Positions 45,238 to 53,730 of a stretch of 61,463 nt of DNA are shown one piece after another; the first letter of the stretch is position 1, and each line of letters starts with the position of its first letter. The position numbers were made by a program, and so were the translations under genes. The notes beneath the pieces were generated by a model. It saw only the letters and a program-made list of their open reading frames with translations, made no database searches and was not told the origin of the DNA. The DNA comes from Terriglobia bacterium (lineage in GTDB: Bacteria; Acidobacteriota; Polarisedimenticolia; Polarisedimenticolales; JAIQFR01), in the NCBI GenBank assembly GCA_020073205.1, contig JAIQFR010000015.1:1-61463 (forward strand), in the 5' to 3' direction.

Positions 45238-46404
45238 TCAAGCCCAGATGCCCGGCACCTCGCGTCCGCAGTCCGGACAGCGGCCTCGGACCAGGCGATT
45301 CCGGGTGACGGCGAGGCCCGTCCTCTCGATGAGCGCGGTCTTGCAGCCGGGGCAATACGTGTGGTTCCCGGGGTGGCCCGGGACGTTCCCGACGTAGGCG
45401 AAGTGCAGCCCCTCCGTCATCGCGATCTCGCGGGCGCGCTCCAGGACCGGCACAGGGGTGCTCGGTAGGTTCATGAGCCGATACCCCGGGTGGAAGCGGG
45501 TGAAGTGGACCGGCACGTCGGGGCCGAGGTCGCCCGCGACGAACCTCGCCAGCTCCCGGTGCTCCTGCTCGCCGTCGTTCAGGGTGGGGACGATCAGGAC
45601 CACGATCTCGGTCCACATCCCCTTCTTCTTCAGGAGGCGCAGCGTGTCGAGGACAGGCTTCAGCTCCCCCTTGCACGTCACCCGGTAGAACCGGTCGGTG
45701 TACGCCTTGAGGTCCACCTTGACCGCCGCCAGCACGTCGAGCAGGTCGCCCATCGGCTCCGGCTGGATCGACCCGTTGGAGATCATCAGCGTGCGGATCC
45801 CCGCCTTCCGGCCCGCGGCCGCGATGTCGTACACGTACTCGGACCACACCACGGGCTCGGTGTAGGTGCAGGCGATCGTCGGCGTCCCGTTGGCCTTCGC
45901 GAGGGCGACGAGGCGCTCCGGCGGCGCGTCGATCGCGGGCACCTGCTCGGGCCGCGCCTGAGCGATCTCCCAGTTCTGGCAGAACTTGCACTCGAAGTTG
46001 CAGCCGACCGTCGCCAGTGACACCGCGCTCGTCCCGGGGAGCACGTGGTAGAACGGCTTCTTCTCCACCGGGTCGAGGTGCAGCGAGCACGGGCGGGAGT
46101 GGACCAGTGTGAAGTACTCGCCCCCCCGGTTCTCGCGAACGCCGCACGCACCGCGCTCCATGTCGGCGACCCGGCATTTTCGCGGGCAGAGCCCACACTC
46201 GACCCTGAGGCCGTCGAGCTTCTTGAACCAGCGAGCGGGCCGCGCCGGGAGATCGCCGGCCGACGGGACGGGAAGCGATGGCCCGGCGTCGACCCCCTGC
46301 GCCGAAACCGGCGAGGCGCCGAGCCTCGCGAGCGCGCAGGCGGCGCCGCCGGCCGCGACCAGCGAGCCGAGCAACCGCCGGCGCTCGAGGTCCGCCGCTC
46401 TCAC
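45238..46404 (-). CDS. amrS: AmmeMemoRadiSam system radical SAM enzyme (AmrS) with Tat-like leader
   Basis: A 388-residue radical SAM protein, third member of the AMMECR1/Memo/radical-SAM trio. The SAM cluster is C135-x3-C139-x2-C142 in CNFECKFC. An N-terminal pair of Cys motifs (CGLCPRKC, residues 70-77) and a C-terminal zinc ribbon (CPGC and CPDCG) match the family. The first 36 residues are extra: RRRLLG followed by a hydrophobic run and SPVSA looks like a Tat signal, unexpected for an enzyme needing SAM and a reductant. The GTG at 46404 overlaps the stop of the DUF362 gene. The reaction is unknown. Last gene of an eight-gene operon. Confidence 0.92.
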   Translation of the reverse strand: MRAADLERRRLLGSLVAAGGAACALARLGASPVSAQGVDAGPSLPVPSAGDLPARPARWFKKLDGLRVECGLCPRKCRVADMERGACGVRENRGGEYFTLVHSRPCSLHLDPVEKKPFYHVLPGTSAVSLATVGCNFECKFCQNWEIAQARPEQVPAIDAPPERLVALAKANGTPTIACTYTEPVVWSEYVYDIAAAGRKAGIRTLMISNGSIQPEPMGDLLDVLAAVKVDLKAYTDRFYRVTCKGELKPVLDTLRLLKKKGMWTEIVVLIVPTLNDGEQEHRELARFVAGDLGPDVPVHFTRFHPGYRLMNLPSTPVPVLERAREIAMTEGLHFAYVGNVPGHPGNHTYCPGCKTALIERTGLAVTRNRLVRGRCPDCGREVPGIWA

Positions 46405-47408
46405 ACGTCCTCCACCCGGATCCTCGAGAGATCGGACTCGCCGAGCCCGAGCTTCGCGGCCTCGGCGATGTACCGCGGCTCGCGCTTCTCCTTCGCGAGT
46501 GACTCGAGCCCGACCTCCTTGCGGCGCGCCTCGATGACGCTCGAGCCGAGCGCGTCGATCGCCACCGGATCGGTCGAGGCGAGCACCGCGTGGTAGGGCC
46601 AGGACCAGCGCGGCACCCGTGCCGGCCCGCCGTGGCACTGCGGGGCCATCGCGTCGATCACGGTCAGGCGCAGCTTGTCCCGGATCAGGGGGAACGCGGC
46701 CAGACTGGCGACGTACGGGTTGCACCCATCGTCGTGGTGCTTGTTCGGGTTGTGGATGGCCCCGTACCAGTTCTTGAGGCCAACGGACACCCCGGCGAGG
46801 TCGTGGTCCTTGAGCACGCCGACGTTGATCAGCGCCGTGAACTCCTCCGCCAGGACCCGCGCGAAGCAGGATCCCCCCGCCCCCCACTCCCTAGGGCTCT
46901 TCTCGTAGTCGTCGTTGGTGCCGAGGCAGCGGATCCCGCGCCCGTCCCGCTGGATCGTGTATCCCGCCTTGATCAGCTCCCGGTCCGTGCGCTCCCAGAT
47001 CACGACGTTCCGAGGCGGCACTCCAGCGGTGACCAGCCATTGCGCGAGGAGCCCGACCAGCTTGGGGTCCGGCGAGAGCCCCTTCCCCGCGATGCAGTTG
47101 ACCTTGATCCCGACCACGTCCTTCGGCTCGAACAGGCGGCGCATCGCCTCCACCGGCCCGCGTTCGCCGACGGCTCGCGCCACCGACTTGCCCAGCGCGT
47201 CCTCGAGCTTCGACGCGTCGGGGACTCCCTTGTCCCCGAGGATCCCGTCGCGCATTCCGCGCGCCACGAGGCCTTTCTTGGCCGCGATGGGCGCGCGCGG
47301 CGCGCCCGCCTCCCCGGCCGCGACCACCGGTTTCGCCGCAAGCCCGAGGGCTCCGGCCACCAGCGCCCGCATCAGTTTTCGGCGTTCTTCGTCGATCACG
47401 CTTCGCAC
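46401..47408 (-). CDS. DUF362 protein with twin-arginine leader (second copy in operon)
   Basis: A 335-residue member of the DUF362 family, of unknown biochemical role. The N-terminus (RRKLMRALVAGALGLA) resembles a Tat signal. Core features are GIKVNCIAGKGLSPDPKLV, NVVIWERTDRELIKAGY, INVGVLKDHDLAGVSVGLKNWYGA and STDPVAIDALG, typical of DUF362. Four cysteines are present, but no ferredoxin motif. It lies 30 bp downstream of the fumarase beta gene and overlaps amrS by 4 bp. It starts at GTG. DUF362 proteins often occur with iron-sulfur proteins, as here. Confidence 0.87.
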   Translation of the reverse strand: MRSVIDEERRKLMRALVAGALGLAAKPVVAAGEAGAPRAPIAAKKGLVARGMRDGILGDKGVPDASKLEDALGKSVARAVGERGPVEAMRRLFEPKDVVGIKVNCIAGKGLSPDPKLVGLLAQWLVTAGVPPRNVVIWERTDRELIKAGYTIQRDGRGIRCLGTNDDYEKSPREWGAGGSCFARVLAEEFTALINVGVLKDHDLAGVSVGLKNWYGAIHNPNKHHDDGCNPYVASLAAFPLIRDKLRLTVIDAMAPQCHGGPARVPRWSWPYHAVLASTDPVAIDALGSSVIEARRKEVGLESLAKEKREPRYIAEAAKLGLGESDLSRIRVEDV

Positions 47409-47438
47409 CCGTTTCCGCCGGCGCCTCCCGGCGCCCGC

Positions 47439-48020
47439 TCAGATCCGCGCCTTCACCTCTTCCGCCCTCGCACGGGTGACCTCGTCCACCTCGTCGTGCA
47501 GCGAGCGCCCGTGCGAGTCCATGGTCACGATCAGAGGGCCGAAGCGGTCGGTCTCGAACACCCAGACCGCCTCGGCCATCCCCAGCTCCTTCAGGAGATG
47601 GACCGCCTTCACCCTGGGCAGGGACTTCGCGGCCAGGGCGCCGGCGCCGCCGGTGAAGTTGGTGAACACCGCCTTGTGCTTCACCAGCGCGTCGCGGGTC
47701 TTCGCGCCCATGCCCCCCTTCCCGACGATCACCTTGGGCCCGAACTTCTCGAGGAACCGCGCCTCGAGGGAGTCCATGCGGGCGCTGGTCGTCGGACCCG
47801 CGGCGACGGCCTGCCACGTCCCGCCGACCTGCTTCATGATGGGGCCGCAGTGGTAGAGCGCGAGCCCGCGGGGGTCGAGCCCCTCGACGCCGTGTTCCAG
47901 GAGGTGCATGTGCGCCTCGTCGCGGGCGGTGAACAGGATCCCCTTGAGGTAGAGGATGTCCCCGGCCCGCAGCTTCTCGATCTCGTCGTCCCGGATCGGC
48001 GTGCTGAGCGTGTATTCCAT
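47439..48020 (-). CDS. Fumarate hydratase class I, beta subunit
   Basis: A 193-residue C-terminal-type subunit of the oxygen-sensitive 4Fe-4S fumarase/L-tartrate dehydratase family. It shows the expected GDILYLKGILFTARDEAH, LYHCGPIM, AGPTTSARMD and VGKGGMG segments. With the alpha subunit it interconverts fumarate and malate in the cytosol; tartrate dehydratase activity cannot be excluded. ATG at 48020 follows GAGGGGG. It is 11 bp downstream of the alpha gene. Confidence 0.92.
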   Translation of the reverse strand: MEYTLSTPIRDDEIEKLRAGDILYLKGILFTARDEAHMHLLEHGVEGLDPRGLALYHCGPIMKQVGGTWQAVAAGPTTSARMDSLEARFLEKFGPKVIVGKGGMGAKTRDALVKHKAVFTNFTGGAGALAAKSLPRVKAVHLLKELGMAEAVWVFETDRFGPLIVTMDSHGRSLHDEVDEVTRARAEEVKARI

Positions 48021-48031
48021 GTCGGCCCCCT

Positions 48032-48898
48032 CTACTGCTCGACCCTGACGTCGAGGTTCTTGCTCACGATCACCCGGGCACGCCGGTCCGCCCAGCACTG
48101 CACGGCGAGGGCGACCGGGTAGGACGCGGGGTGGCGAAAGGTGTACTCCACGTGCACGTCGAGCGCCGTCGTCCGGCCTCCGAGCCCCATCGGCCCGACG
48201 CCCAGGTCGTTCAGGTCGTCGAGGATCGCGGCCTCGAGATCGGCGACCGGCTTCTCGGCGTGGTGCCGGCCGAGCGGCCTCGACAGGGCGCGCTTCGCGA
48301 GCCTGAGCGCGAGGTCCGCGGGCGAGCCCAGTCCGATGCCCAGGATCAGCGGCGGGCACGGCTTCCCGCCGGCCCTCTGGATGTGGTCGACGAGCCGCTT
48401 CCTGAACCCCTTGATCCCCTCCGCGGGCGTGAGCATCCAGAGGAACGACTGGTTCTCGCTCCCGCCCCCCTTGGGCAGGACGTCGATCACCATCGAGTCG
48501 CCCTCCGTGAACATCACGTCCACCATCGGCATGTTCGGCCCCGTGTTGTCACCGGGGTTCGCGCCGGTGAGCGGGTGGGCCGTGTTCGGGCGCAGCGGGA
48601 TCTCCCCGGTGGCCTTCACCAGGCTTCGGCCGAGCTGCCGGATGATCCCGGCGGTGTGCGGAAAGTCGAAGCCCGCGGTGATGTAGAACGAGACGATGCC
48701 GGTGTCCTGGCAGATCGGCCGCTTCTCGTCCCGCGCGACCTCGACGTCCTCCAGGATCGCCCTGAGCTGCGAGCGGGCGATCTCGCTGTCTTCCTTCTGG
48801 GCGGCGCGGGCGAGCGCGTCCTCGACGTCCCGAGGGATCAGGACCGAGGCGCGGAGGATCGCCTCCTCGATGTGGGCTCCGACGGTCATGACGTCCAT
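48032..48898 (-). CDS. Fumarate hydratase class I, alpha subunit
   Basis: A 288-residue N-terminal-type subunit holding the 4Fe-4S cluster: cysteines in RPICQDTG (about residue 63), GKPCPPLILGIG (about 180) and VQCWADRR (about 268), as in class I fumarases. The PNTAHPLTGANPGDNTG segment is the substrate-site signature. It is cytosolic in known cases and has no leader here, unlike its operon neighbours. GGAGG lies 7 nt upstream of the ATG. Placed between amrBA and the second DUF362 gene, it ties the operon to fumarate/malate metabolism, although why is unclear. Confidence 0.93.
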   Translation of the reverse strand: MDVMTVGAHIEEAILRASVLIPRDVEDALARAAQKEDSEIARSQLRAILEDVEVARDEKRPICQDTGIVSFYITAGFDFPHTAGIIRQLGRSLVKATGEIPLRPNTAHPLTGANPGDNTGPNMPMVDVMFTEGDSMVIDVLPKGGGSENQSFLWMLTPAEGIKGFRKRLVDHIQRAGGKPCPPLILGIGLGSPADLALRLAKRALSRPLGRHHAEKPVADLEAAILDDLNDLGVGPMGLGGRTTALDVHVEYTFRHPASYPVALAVQCWADRRARVIVSKNLDVRVEQ

Positions 48899-48932
48899 CT
48901 CGTGGCCTCCTCTCCTGCTGTGGGTCGAGTCT

Positions 48933-50537
48933 TCATCTCCGGGACGGCTCCGCCTCCTGCCCCTCGCGGAACACTTGCCCGGTGAATACGGAGAACGCCG
49001 CCCCTTCCTTCCACGCGTCGGACGGGAGACCCGCCTTGCGGGAGAGGTGCGAGAGCGTCTCCTCCAGCGTCCATCCTTGCTCCCCCGGGACCTGGGGGAG
49101 GAACACGGCCCGGCGGCCGGCCTTGTCGATCACGATCCCGTGGGTCCCGAGCTTGATGTCGCGCCACGAGGCGACCGTCTTCGGGGGGGACAGCAGCGTG
49201 ATCTCGACCTCGAGGCGTGGCAGCTCCTCGGCCCGGACCGGCTCGAACCGGCCGTCGTGGAGCGCCGCGTTGACGGCTGCGACGATGACCGCGTTCCGAA
49301 GCGGCAGCACCGGGAAGATCTGGCCGACGCACCCTCTCAGCTTTCCCTCGCGGGCGACCTCGACCGGGTCGGTCCGGTTCAGGGTCACGAACACGCCGCG
49401 GAGCTGATCGAGGTCCTTCCGGTCCCGCGGGAGCGCTGCGAGCGCCGCGTCCATCGCGGCCGAGCCCCCGAGCTGCGTTTCGACGGTCGCCCGCGCAAGG
49501 GCCAGGAGCTTCCGGCCGAAGGCCGCTTCGAAAGGCGGGGCGGACGCCGAGCAGGTTTCGTGCGCGGGAGGCGTCTCCATCGTCTTGCCGCCGGACGGCC
49601 TGCCCTCGACGAAGGCGATCGCGGCGTACGTGACCGAGTTGTCGTCCTCGACCTGAGGGATGTCGATGGAGGCGTAACGTGCGAGGAGTACTCCCTCGGC
49701 CTTCGGCGAGATCCTCGGCAGGAGCTCGAGGAGGACGCCGATGCCTTCGCGCCCGCAGATGCTGTCCCGCGTCTCCTCGAGGTGCTTTAGGAACCCTTCC
49801 GCGTCCTTCTTGAGGATGAGGTCAACGGCGCGTTCGTTCTGCGCGCGAATCCTCCCCCTCGCGACCACGGCCGACGGGCCGAACGGAGCGTAGCGATACC
49901 GGGGTCCGTAGTGCGTGAAGTCGCTGGAGAAGACGAACAGCGTCTTCCCGTCGTGGAGGCGCGCGAGCCTCTCCGCCATGGCCTTCCGGCTCTCCGTTGT
50001 GGTCTCCCCGACGACGATCGGGACGACGCAGAACGGTCCGAGCGCCCTCTGGAGAAAGGGCAGCTCGATCTCGACGCTGTGCTCCTGTTCCTCCGCCCCG
50101 GGAACGGTTCGGACGAGCTTCCCGTCGCGCAGGGCCTCCACGGCGAGCTGGCAGACCGGAACGTCGCCCAGCGGCGTCGCGTACGCGTCGGCGTCCGTGA
50201 CCGAGAACCCGTCGAACGGCACGTGGTGCGAAGGTCCCAATACCACGACGCGGGAAAAATCTCCTCGCTTGAGGTTGCGGAACGCGGCGGCGGCGACCAC
50301 GCCGGACCAGCGCCAGCCCGCGTGCGGCACCACGAGCGCGACGGGCCTCCGATCGAGGGCCGGCGCGGGCGCCGAGTCCGCGAACATCTGCTCGAGCTCC
50401 CCGATCGCGACCGCCCGTTCACCGGGATACCAGTCCCCGGCGATGGCCGAAGGCCGGACCCGCGACGACGCGGGCGGGGCCTGGGCGGCGAGCGCTCCGG
50501 CGAGGATCAGCGTGAACGTGAAGTGCGAGCTCGTCAT
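48933..50537 (-). CDS. Fused AmrB (Memo) - AmrA (AMMECR1) protein with signal peptide
   Basis: A 534-residue fusion. Residues 1-25 form a Sec-type signal peptide. Residues about 27-315 are Memo-like AmrB, related to extradiol dioxygenases, with the metal-site residues His72 (PHAGW), His104/His105 (GPSHH) and Cys261 (SICGREG) conserved, plus SSDFTHYG at 204-211. Residues about 330-525 are AMMECR1/AmrA with its LRGCVGQ motif. In many prokaryotes AmrA, AmrB and AmrS are adjacent; here two are fused and apparently exported. The start is fixed by GGAGG five bases before the ATG, which overlaps the preceding TGA (ATGA). Confidence 0.93.
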   Translation of the reverse strand: MTSSHFTFTLILAGALAAQAPPASSRVRPSAIAGDWYPGERAVAIGELEQMFADSAPAPALDRRPVALVVPHAGWRWSGVVAAAAFRNLKRGDFSRVVVLGPSHHVPFDGFSVTDADAYATPLGDVPVCQLAVEALRDGKLVRTVPGAEEQEHSVEIELPFLQRALGPFCVVPIVVGETTTESRKAMAERLARLHDGKTLFVFSSDFTHYGPRYRYAPFGPSAVVARGRIRAQNERAVDLILKKDAEGFLKHLEETRDSICGREGIGVLLELLPRISPKAEGVLLARYASIDIPQVEDDNSVTYAAIAFVEGRPSGGKTMETPPAHETCSASAPPFEAAFGRKLLALARATVETQLGGSAAMDAALAALPRDRKDLDQLRGVFVTLNRTDPVEVAREGKLRGCVGQIFPVLPLRNAVIVAAVNAALHDGRFEPVRAEELPRLEVEITLLSPPKTVASWRDIKLGTHGIVIDKAGRRAVFLPQVPGEQGWTLEETLSHLSRKAGLPSDAWKEGAAFSVFTGQVFREGQEAEPSRR

Positions 50538-52111
50538 GACGGCCTCCTCGCGGGACGGAGCGTGAACGAGGATCCGCGAGACCTCGACTCGCCGACTCTC
50601 GTGACCCGGACGGCGGCCAGGTCGTTGACCGGGCACTTCGCCTCGCACAATCCGCAGCCGACGCATCGCGACGGGTCCATGTGGGGCCGCTCCAGCCTCA
50701 CGACACCGCCGTCCCGGACCGCGACCTCGACCGGCTCGAGCCAGATCGCCTTGGGGCTCGTCGGGCAGACTTCCTGACAGACGATGCAGGGGATGTCCGC
50801 GCCCCACGGGAGGCAGCGCCCGGGATCGAAGAACGCGGTCCCGATCCGGATCGCCTCCGCCTCCGGCTTCGTCCACCCCTTCTCGTCCGGCCCGAGGGGC
50901 CGGATCGCCCCGGTGGGGCACACGTGCCCGCAGAGGGTGCAGCTCGGCTCGCACCAGCCCCGTCGCGGCACCAGGACCGGGGTGTACACCCCCTCGATGC
51001 CCGCCTCGCCCATCGAGGGCTGGAGCGCGGTGGTCGGACACGCGTTGACGCAGGCCCCGCACCGGACGCAGCGCGAGAGGAATTCCGCCTCCGGGCAGGC
51101 GCCGGGTGGCCGGATCGCGAGCGGCCCGGGCGCCGAGGCGGAGCCGGCAGAAGCCCTCGAGAGCGGGATCAGCGCCGCCCCCGCCAGGGCCGCGCCGAGG
51201 ATCTGGCGCCTGCGGAGATCGACGCCGCCCGACGGCGCCGCGGCCGGCACGAACGCGCGGAACGCGATCGCCCCTTCGGGGCAGGCGTCGATGCAATTCA
51301 GGCAGACGTGGCACTCCGAGATACGGTGCTTGGAGAAGGGCTCGTCCGCGCCCTGGCAGTCCGCGGCGCATCGGTTGCAATGGGTGCAGCCGTCGAAGTC
51401 CACCTCGATCCTGAAGATCGCCGCCCGCGCGATCCAACCGAGCAGCGCGCCGAGCGGGCACAGCGCCCGGCACCACCAGCGCGCGATCCAGCGGTTCAGG
51501 ACCAGGAGCGCGACGAAGACCGCCCCGGTGAGCCAGGCCCCCTCGAAGATCCGAGCGCGGAAGCCTCCCACGGCGAGCACCGCGAAGAGCGCCGGCGAGA
51601 GCGCGGAGCCGATCGACCGCGTTGCGAGCGAGAGCGGATCGAGCAACCCCGTGAGGAGGCTTCCCGCGGCCGCCGCGACGAGCGCCGCGATCAAGAGGAG
51701 ATACTTGAGACGGTAGTGGGGACGCCACCGGTTCGTCTCGATCGCCGGGCCGTGGCGCAGCCTCCGCGTGACCCACGATGCGACGTGATGGAGCGTCCCG
51801 ATCGGGCAGACCCATCCGCAGAACGCCCGCCCGAGCAGGACCGTGAGACCGACGATCGCGAGGCTCCACAGGAGCCCGGCCGGCAGGATCCACGACGACA
51901 GGAGCAGCCCGACGGCCGATAGCGGATCGAGGTGGAACAGCCACCGCACCGGGAACCGGCGGATCCCTTCGTCGGTCATCGCCCACAGCGCGAGCAGGAA
52001 CAGGACGAGGAAGAACCCCTGGTAAACGAGCCGGACCGCTCTCGGCGCGTACGCGCTTCGGCCCGAGCCACGCTTCGGCGCTCCGGAGGCGAGGATCTCA
52101 AGCCCCGGCAT
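50534..52111 (-). CDS. NapH/NapG-like membrane polyferredoxin (six 4Fe-4S motifs)
   Basis: A 525-residue fusion. The N-terminal half has four membrane segments and NapH-type CxxxCP loops (C98/C102, C214/C218), then two ferredoxin motifs (C242-C252; C267-C277). An internal Arg-rich-hydrophobic stretch (RRRQILG, residues 300-306, helix to 320) resembles a NapG Tat leader. It is followed by four more cluster motifs (C348-C358, C387-C398, C433/442-C449, C483-C493). The whole looks like NapH joined to NapG, which pass quinol electrons to periplasmic reductases. It overlaps the upstream DUF362 gene by 14 bp and amrBA by 4 bp. Confidence 0.9.
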   Translation of the reverse strand: MPGLEILASGAPKRGSGRSAYAPRAVRLVYQGFFLVLFLLALWAMTDEGIRRFPVRWLFHLDPLSAVGLLLSSWILPAGLLWSLAIVGLTVLLGRAFCGWVCPIGTLHHVASWVTRRLRHGPAIETNRWRPHYRLKYLLLIAALVAAAAGSLLTGLLDPLSLATRSIGSALSPALFAVLAVGGFRARIFEGAWLTGAVFVALLVLNRWIARWWCRALCPLGALLGWIARAAIFRIEVDFDGCTHCNRCAADCQGADEPFSKHRISECHVCLNCIDACPEGAIAFRAFVPAAAPSGGVDLRRRQILGAALAGAALIPLSRASAGSASAPGPLAIRPPGACPEAEFLSRCVRCGACVNACPTTALQPSMGEAGIEGVYTPVLVPRRGWCEPSCTLCGHVCPTGAIRPLGPDEKGWTKPEAEAIRIGTAFFDPGRCLPWGADIPCIVCQEVCPTSPKAIWLEPVEVAVRDGGVVRLERPHMDPSRCVGCGLCEAKCPVNDLAAVRVTRVGESRSRGSSFTLRPARRPS

Positions 52112-53075
52112 GGATCTCCCCCAAGGGGCGCGTCCCCGCGTGGATGGATCCGAGGCCGCGCGTCTCGGCGAGCGCGACGTGGGGGACCTCCCGGGGATCG
52201 AGTCCGAGGAGCGTGGCGCCCCACGCGTCGAGCGCGACCGGGTCGGTCCCCGCGGCGATGGCTCCCACCCGCTTCACGTCGTCCAGCCGCCCCCCGGTGG
52301 GACCCCCGCGCAACATCACCCGGGTCGCGTCCACCACGGTGAGCGTCGGCCTGAACGCGACGGACAGGTCCACGATCGAGGCGGAGATCTGCTGGTGGAG
52401 GCGCGCCCGCGTCCCGCCCAGGAGGCCGTAGCCATTCTTGAGGCCGCAGGTTAGGCGGGTCAGTCCGTGGACCTTCACCACCGGGACGTTGATCAAGCGG
52501 TCGGCGGCGAGGGCCGGGGCGAACACTTCCCAATCGTCCAGGACCACTCCGCCGATGGACGCCAGCACGAAACCGGCTCCCGGCGGGATCTGCACCTCGG
52601 CCCCCGCGCTCCGGGCGGCCCTTGCGATCCCGGACCGCTCCGCGACCCTCACGGCGTCGTGGACCGGCACGTCGGCCACGACGACCCGGGCCGCCCGCGC
52701 CTCGAAGCAGAGCCTCACCACCTCGGCGACGACGTCCGGGTCGGTGTTCGCTCCCTGCTCCGGGGTGCGGTCCCACGCCATGTTGGGCTTGACCAGGACC
52801 GTCTCGCCCGGGTGGACGAACCGCTCGATCCCTCCCACCGCGTCCACTGCCGCGCGCACCGCCGCGGCGGCCGCTTCGCCGCGCGCCACGGCCAGGCGCG
52901 GCTTCCCGGCAAGATCCGGCACGCGGCGGTCCGGCGGCGCCTTCGCCACCCTCGCGGCGCGCCACCTCCCAGGGGAAAAGAGCCCCAGTGCGCCGGCGGC
53001 CCCCGCGGCGCCGAGGACGAGCCCGGCCTGGCCGAGCCTGCGTAGGAACTCGCGCCTCGGACGCCCGTCGCTCAC
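52098..53075 (-). CDS. Tat-exported DUF362 protein (first copy)
   Basis: A 325-residue protein with a classical Tat signal (RREFLRRLG at residues 7-15, then a hydrophobic run to about 35). The DUF362 core shows ETVLVKPNMAWD, VADVPVHDAVRVAERSG, INVPVVKVHGLTRLTCGLKNGYG and AGTDPVALDAWGATLLG. Function unknown. The GTG start overlaps the DUF6599-like stop (GTGA). It precedes the polyferredoxin with a 14-bp overlap, which argues that the two proteins act together, perhaps as electron donor and acceptor. Confidence 0.9.
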   Translation of the reverse strand: MSDGRPRREFLRRLGQAGLVLGAAGAAGALGLFSPGRWRAARVAKAPPDRRVPDLAGKPRLAVARGEAAAAAVRAAVDAVGGIERFVHPGETVLVKPNMAWDRTPEQGANTDPDVVAEVVRLCFEARAARVVVADVPVHDAVRVAERSGIARAARSAGAEVQIPPGAGFVLASIGGVVLDDWEVFAPALAADRLINVPVVKVHGLTRLTCGLKNGYGLLGGTRARLHQQISASIVDLSVAFRPTLTVVDATRVMLRGGPTGGRLDDVKRVGAIAAGTDPVALDAWGATLLGLDPREVPHVALAETRGLGSIHAGTRPLGEIHAGA

Positions 53076-53620
53076 CGTCCCCTCCCCAGACCGTCGAGGA
53101 TCGCGCGGTCGACTCTTCCGGCTTCGGCGATGAGACGCGCGGGGTCCGTCGTCGCGTCAGGGTCCGCGATGAGCCGCACGTACGCCCGTCCCCGCCGAAA
53201 CAGCACCGACTGCGGATCCGATGAAGCCTCGTCGCCGGGTCCGTCCGTCCGCTTGGGACCCACATCGTGAGCAAGAACTCTGCCCGCTCCCTCGGGGGAG
53301 GAAAACAGCAGGATCTCAAGGGTCCCTTTAGGGTCCGCGAGGTCCCAGGCGAGGAGCCTCACGCACCCCTGCGCGCGGAGGTAGTCTTCCGCCCCATCGA
53401 CGCGCTCGTGGAGCCGTTCCGGCGTGAGGTCGGCCTGTGGGTCGGGAAGCCCCGGCCATGGCGATGGTTTCCCGGGAGCCGGCCCGGCGGCACGGGTGGC
53501 CGGGTCCGCCGGCAGCGGCACGGGATTCACGATGCCGTGGAGGAGCCAGCCCGCGATGGCCGCCAGCGGCAAGAGCAGCAGCAGGGCGGTGAAGAGCGAG
53601 CGGGAACGGCCTCGAGCCAT
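53072..53620 (-). CDS. DUF6599-like exported protein
   Basis: A 182-residue protein with an N-terminal hydrophobic anchor or signal (residues 8-30), a Pro-rich spacer, then a soluble domain with ERVDGAEDYLRAQGC and a later LEILLFSSPEGAGRVLA. This pattern resembles the DUF6599 family, often found beside DUF362 and 4Fe-4S genes; the family assignment is from memory of the pattern. Function unknown. It is the first gene of the eight-gene operon; its ATG lies 110 bp from the divergent aldehyde dehydrogenase start. Confidence 0.65.
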   Translation of the reverse strand: MARGRSRSLFTALLLLLPLAAIAGWLLHGIVNPVPLPADPATRAAGPAPGKPSPWPGLPDPQADLTPERLHERVDGAEDYLRAQGCVRLLAWDLADPKGTLEILLFSSPEGAGRVLAHDVGPKRTDGPGDEASSDPQSVLFRRGRAYVRLIADPDATTDPARLIAEAGRVDRAILDGLGRGR

Positions 53621-53730
53621 ACGGCCCTTTCAGCCCGGCGGCGCCGTCGGTCCGGCGCCTCGCCAGGGGCGTAGTGTATCAGCCGGGCGGTTCGAGGTCG
53701 CGGGGGCTTTCCTCTGGTAGGATTCTCCGC

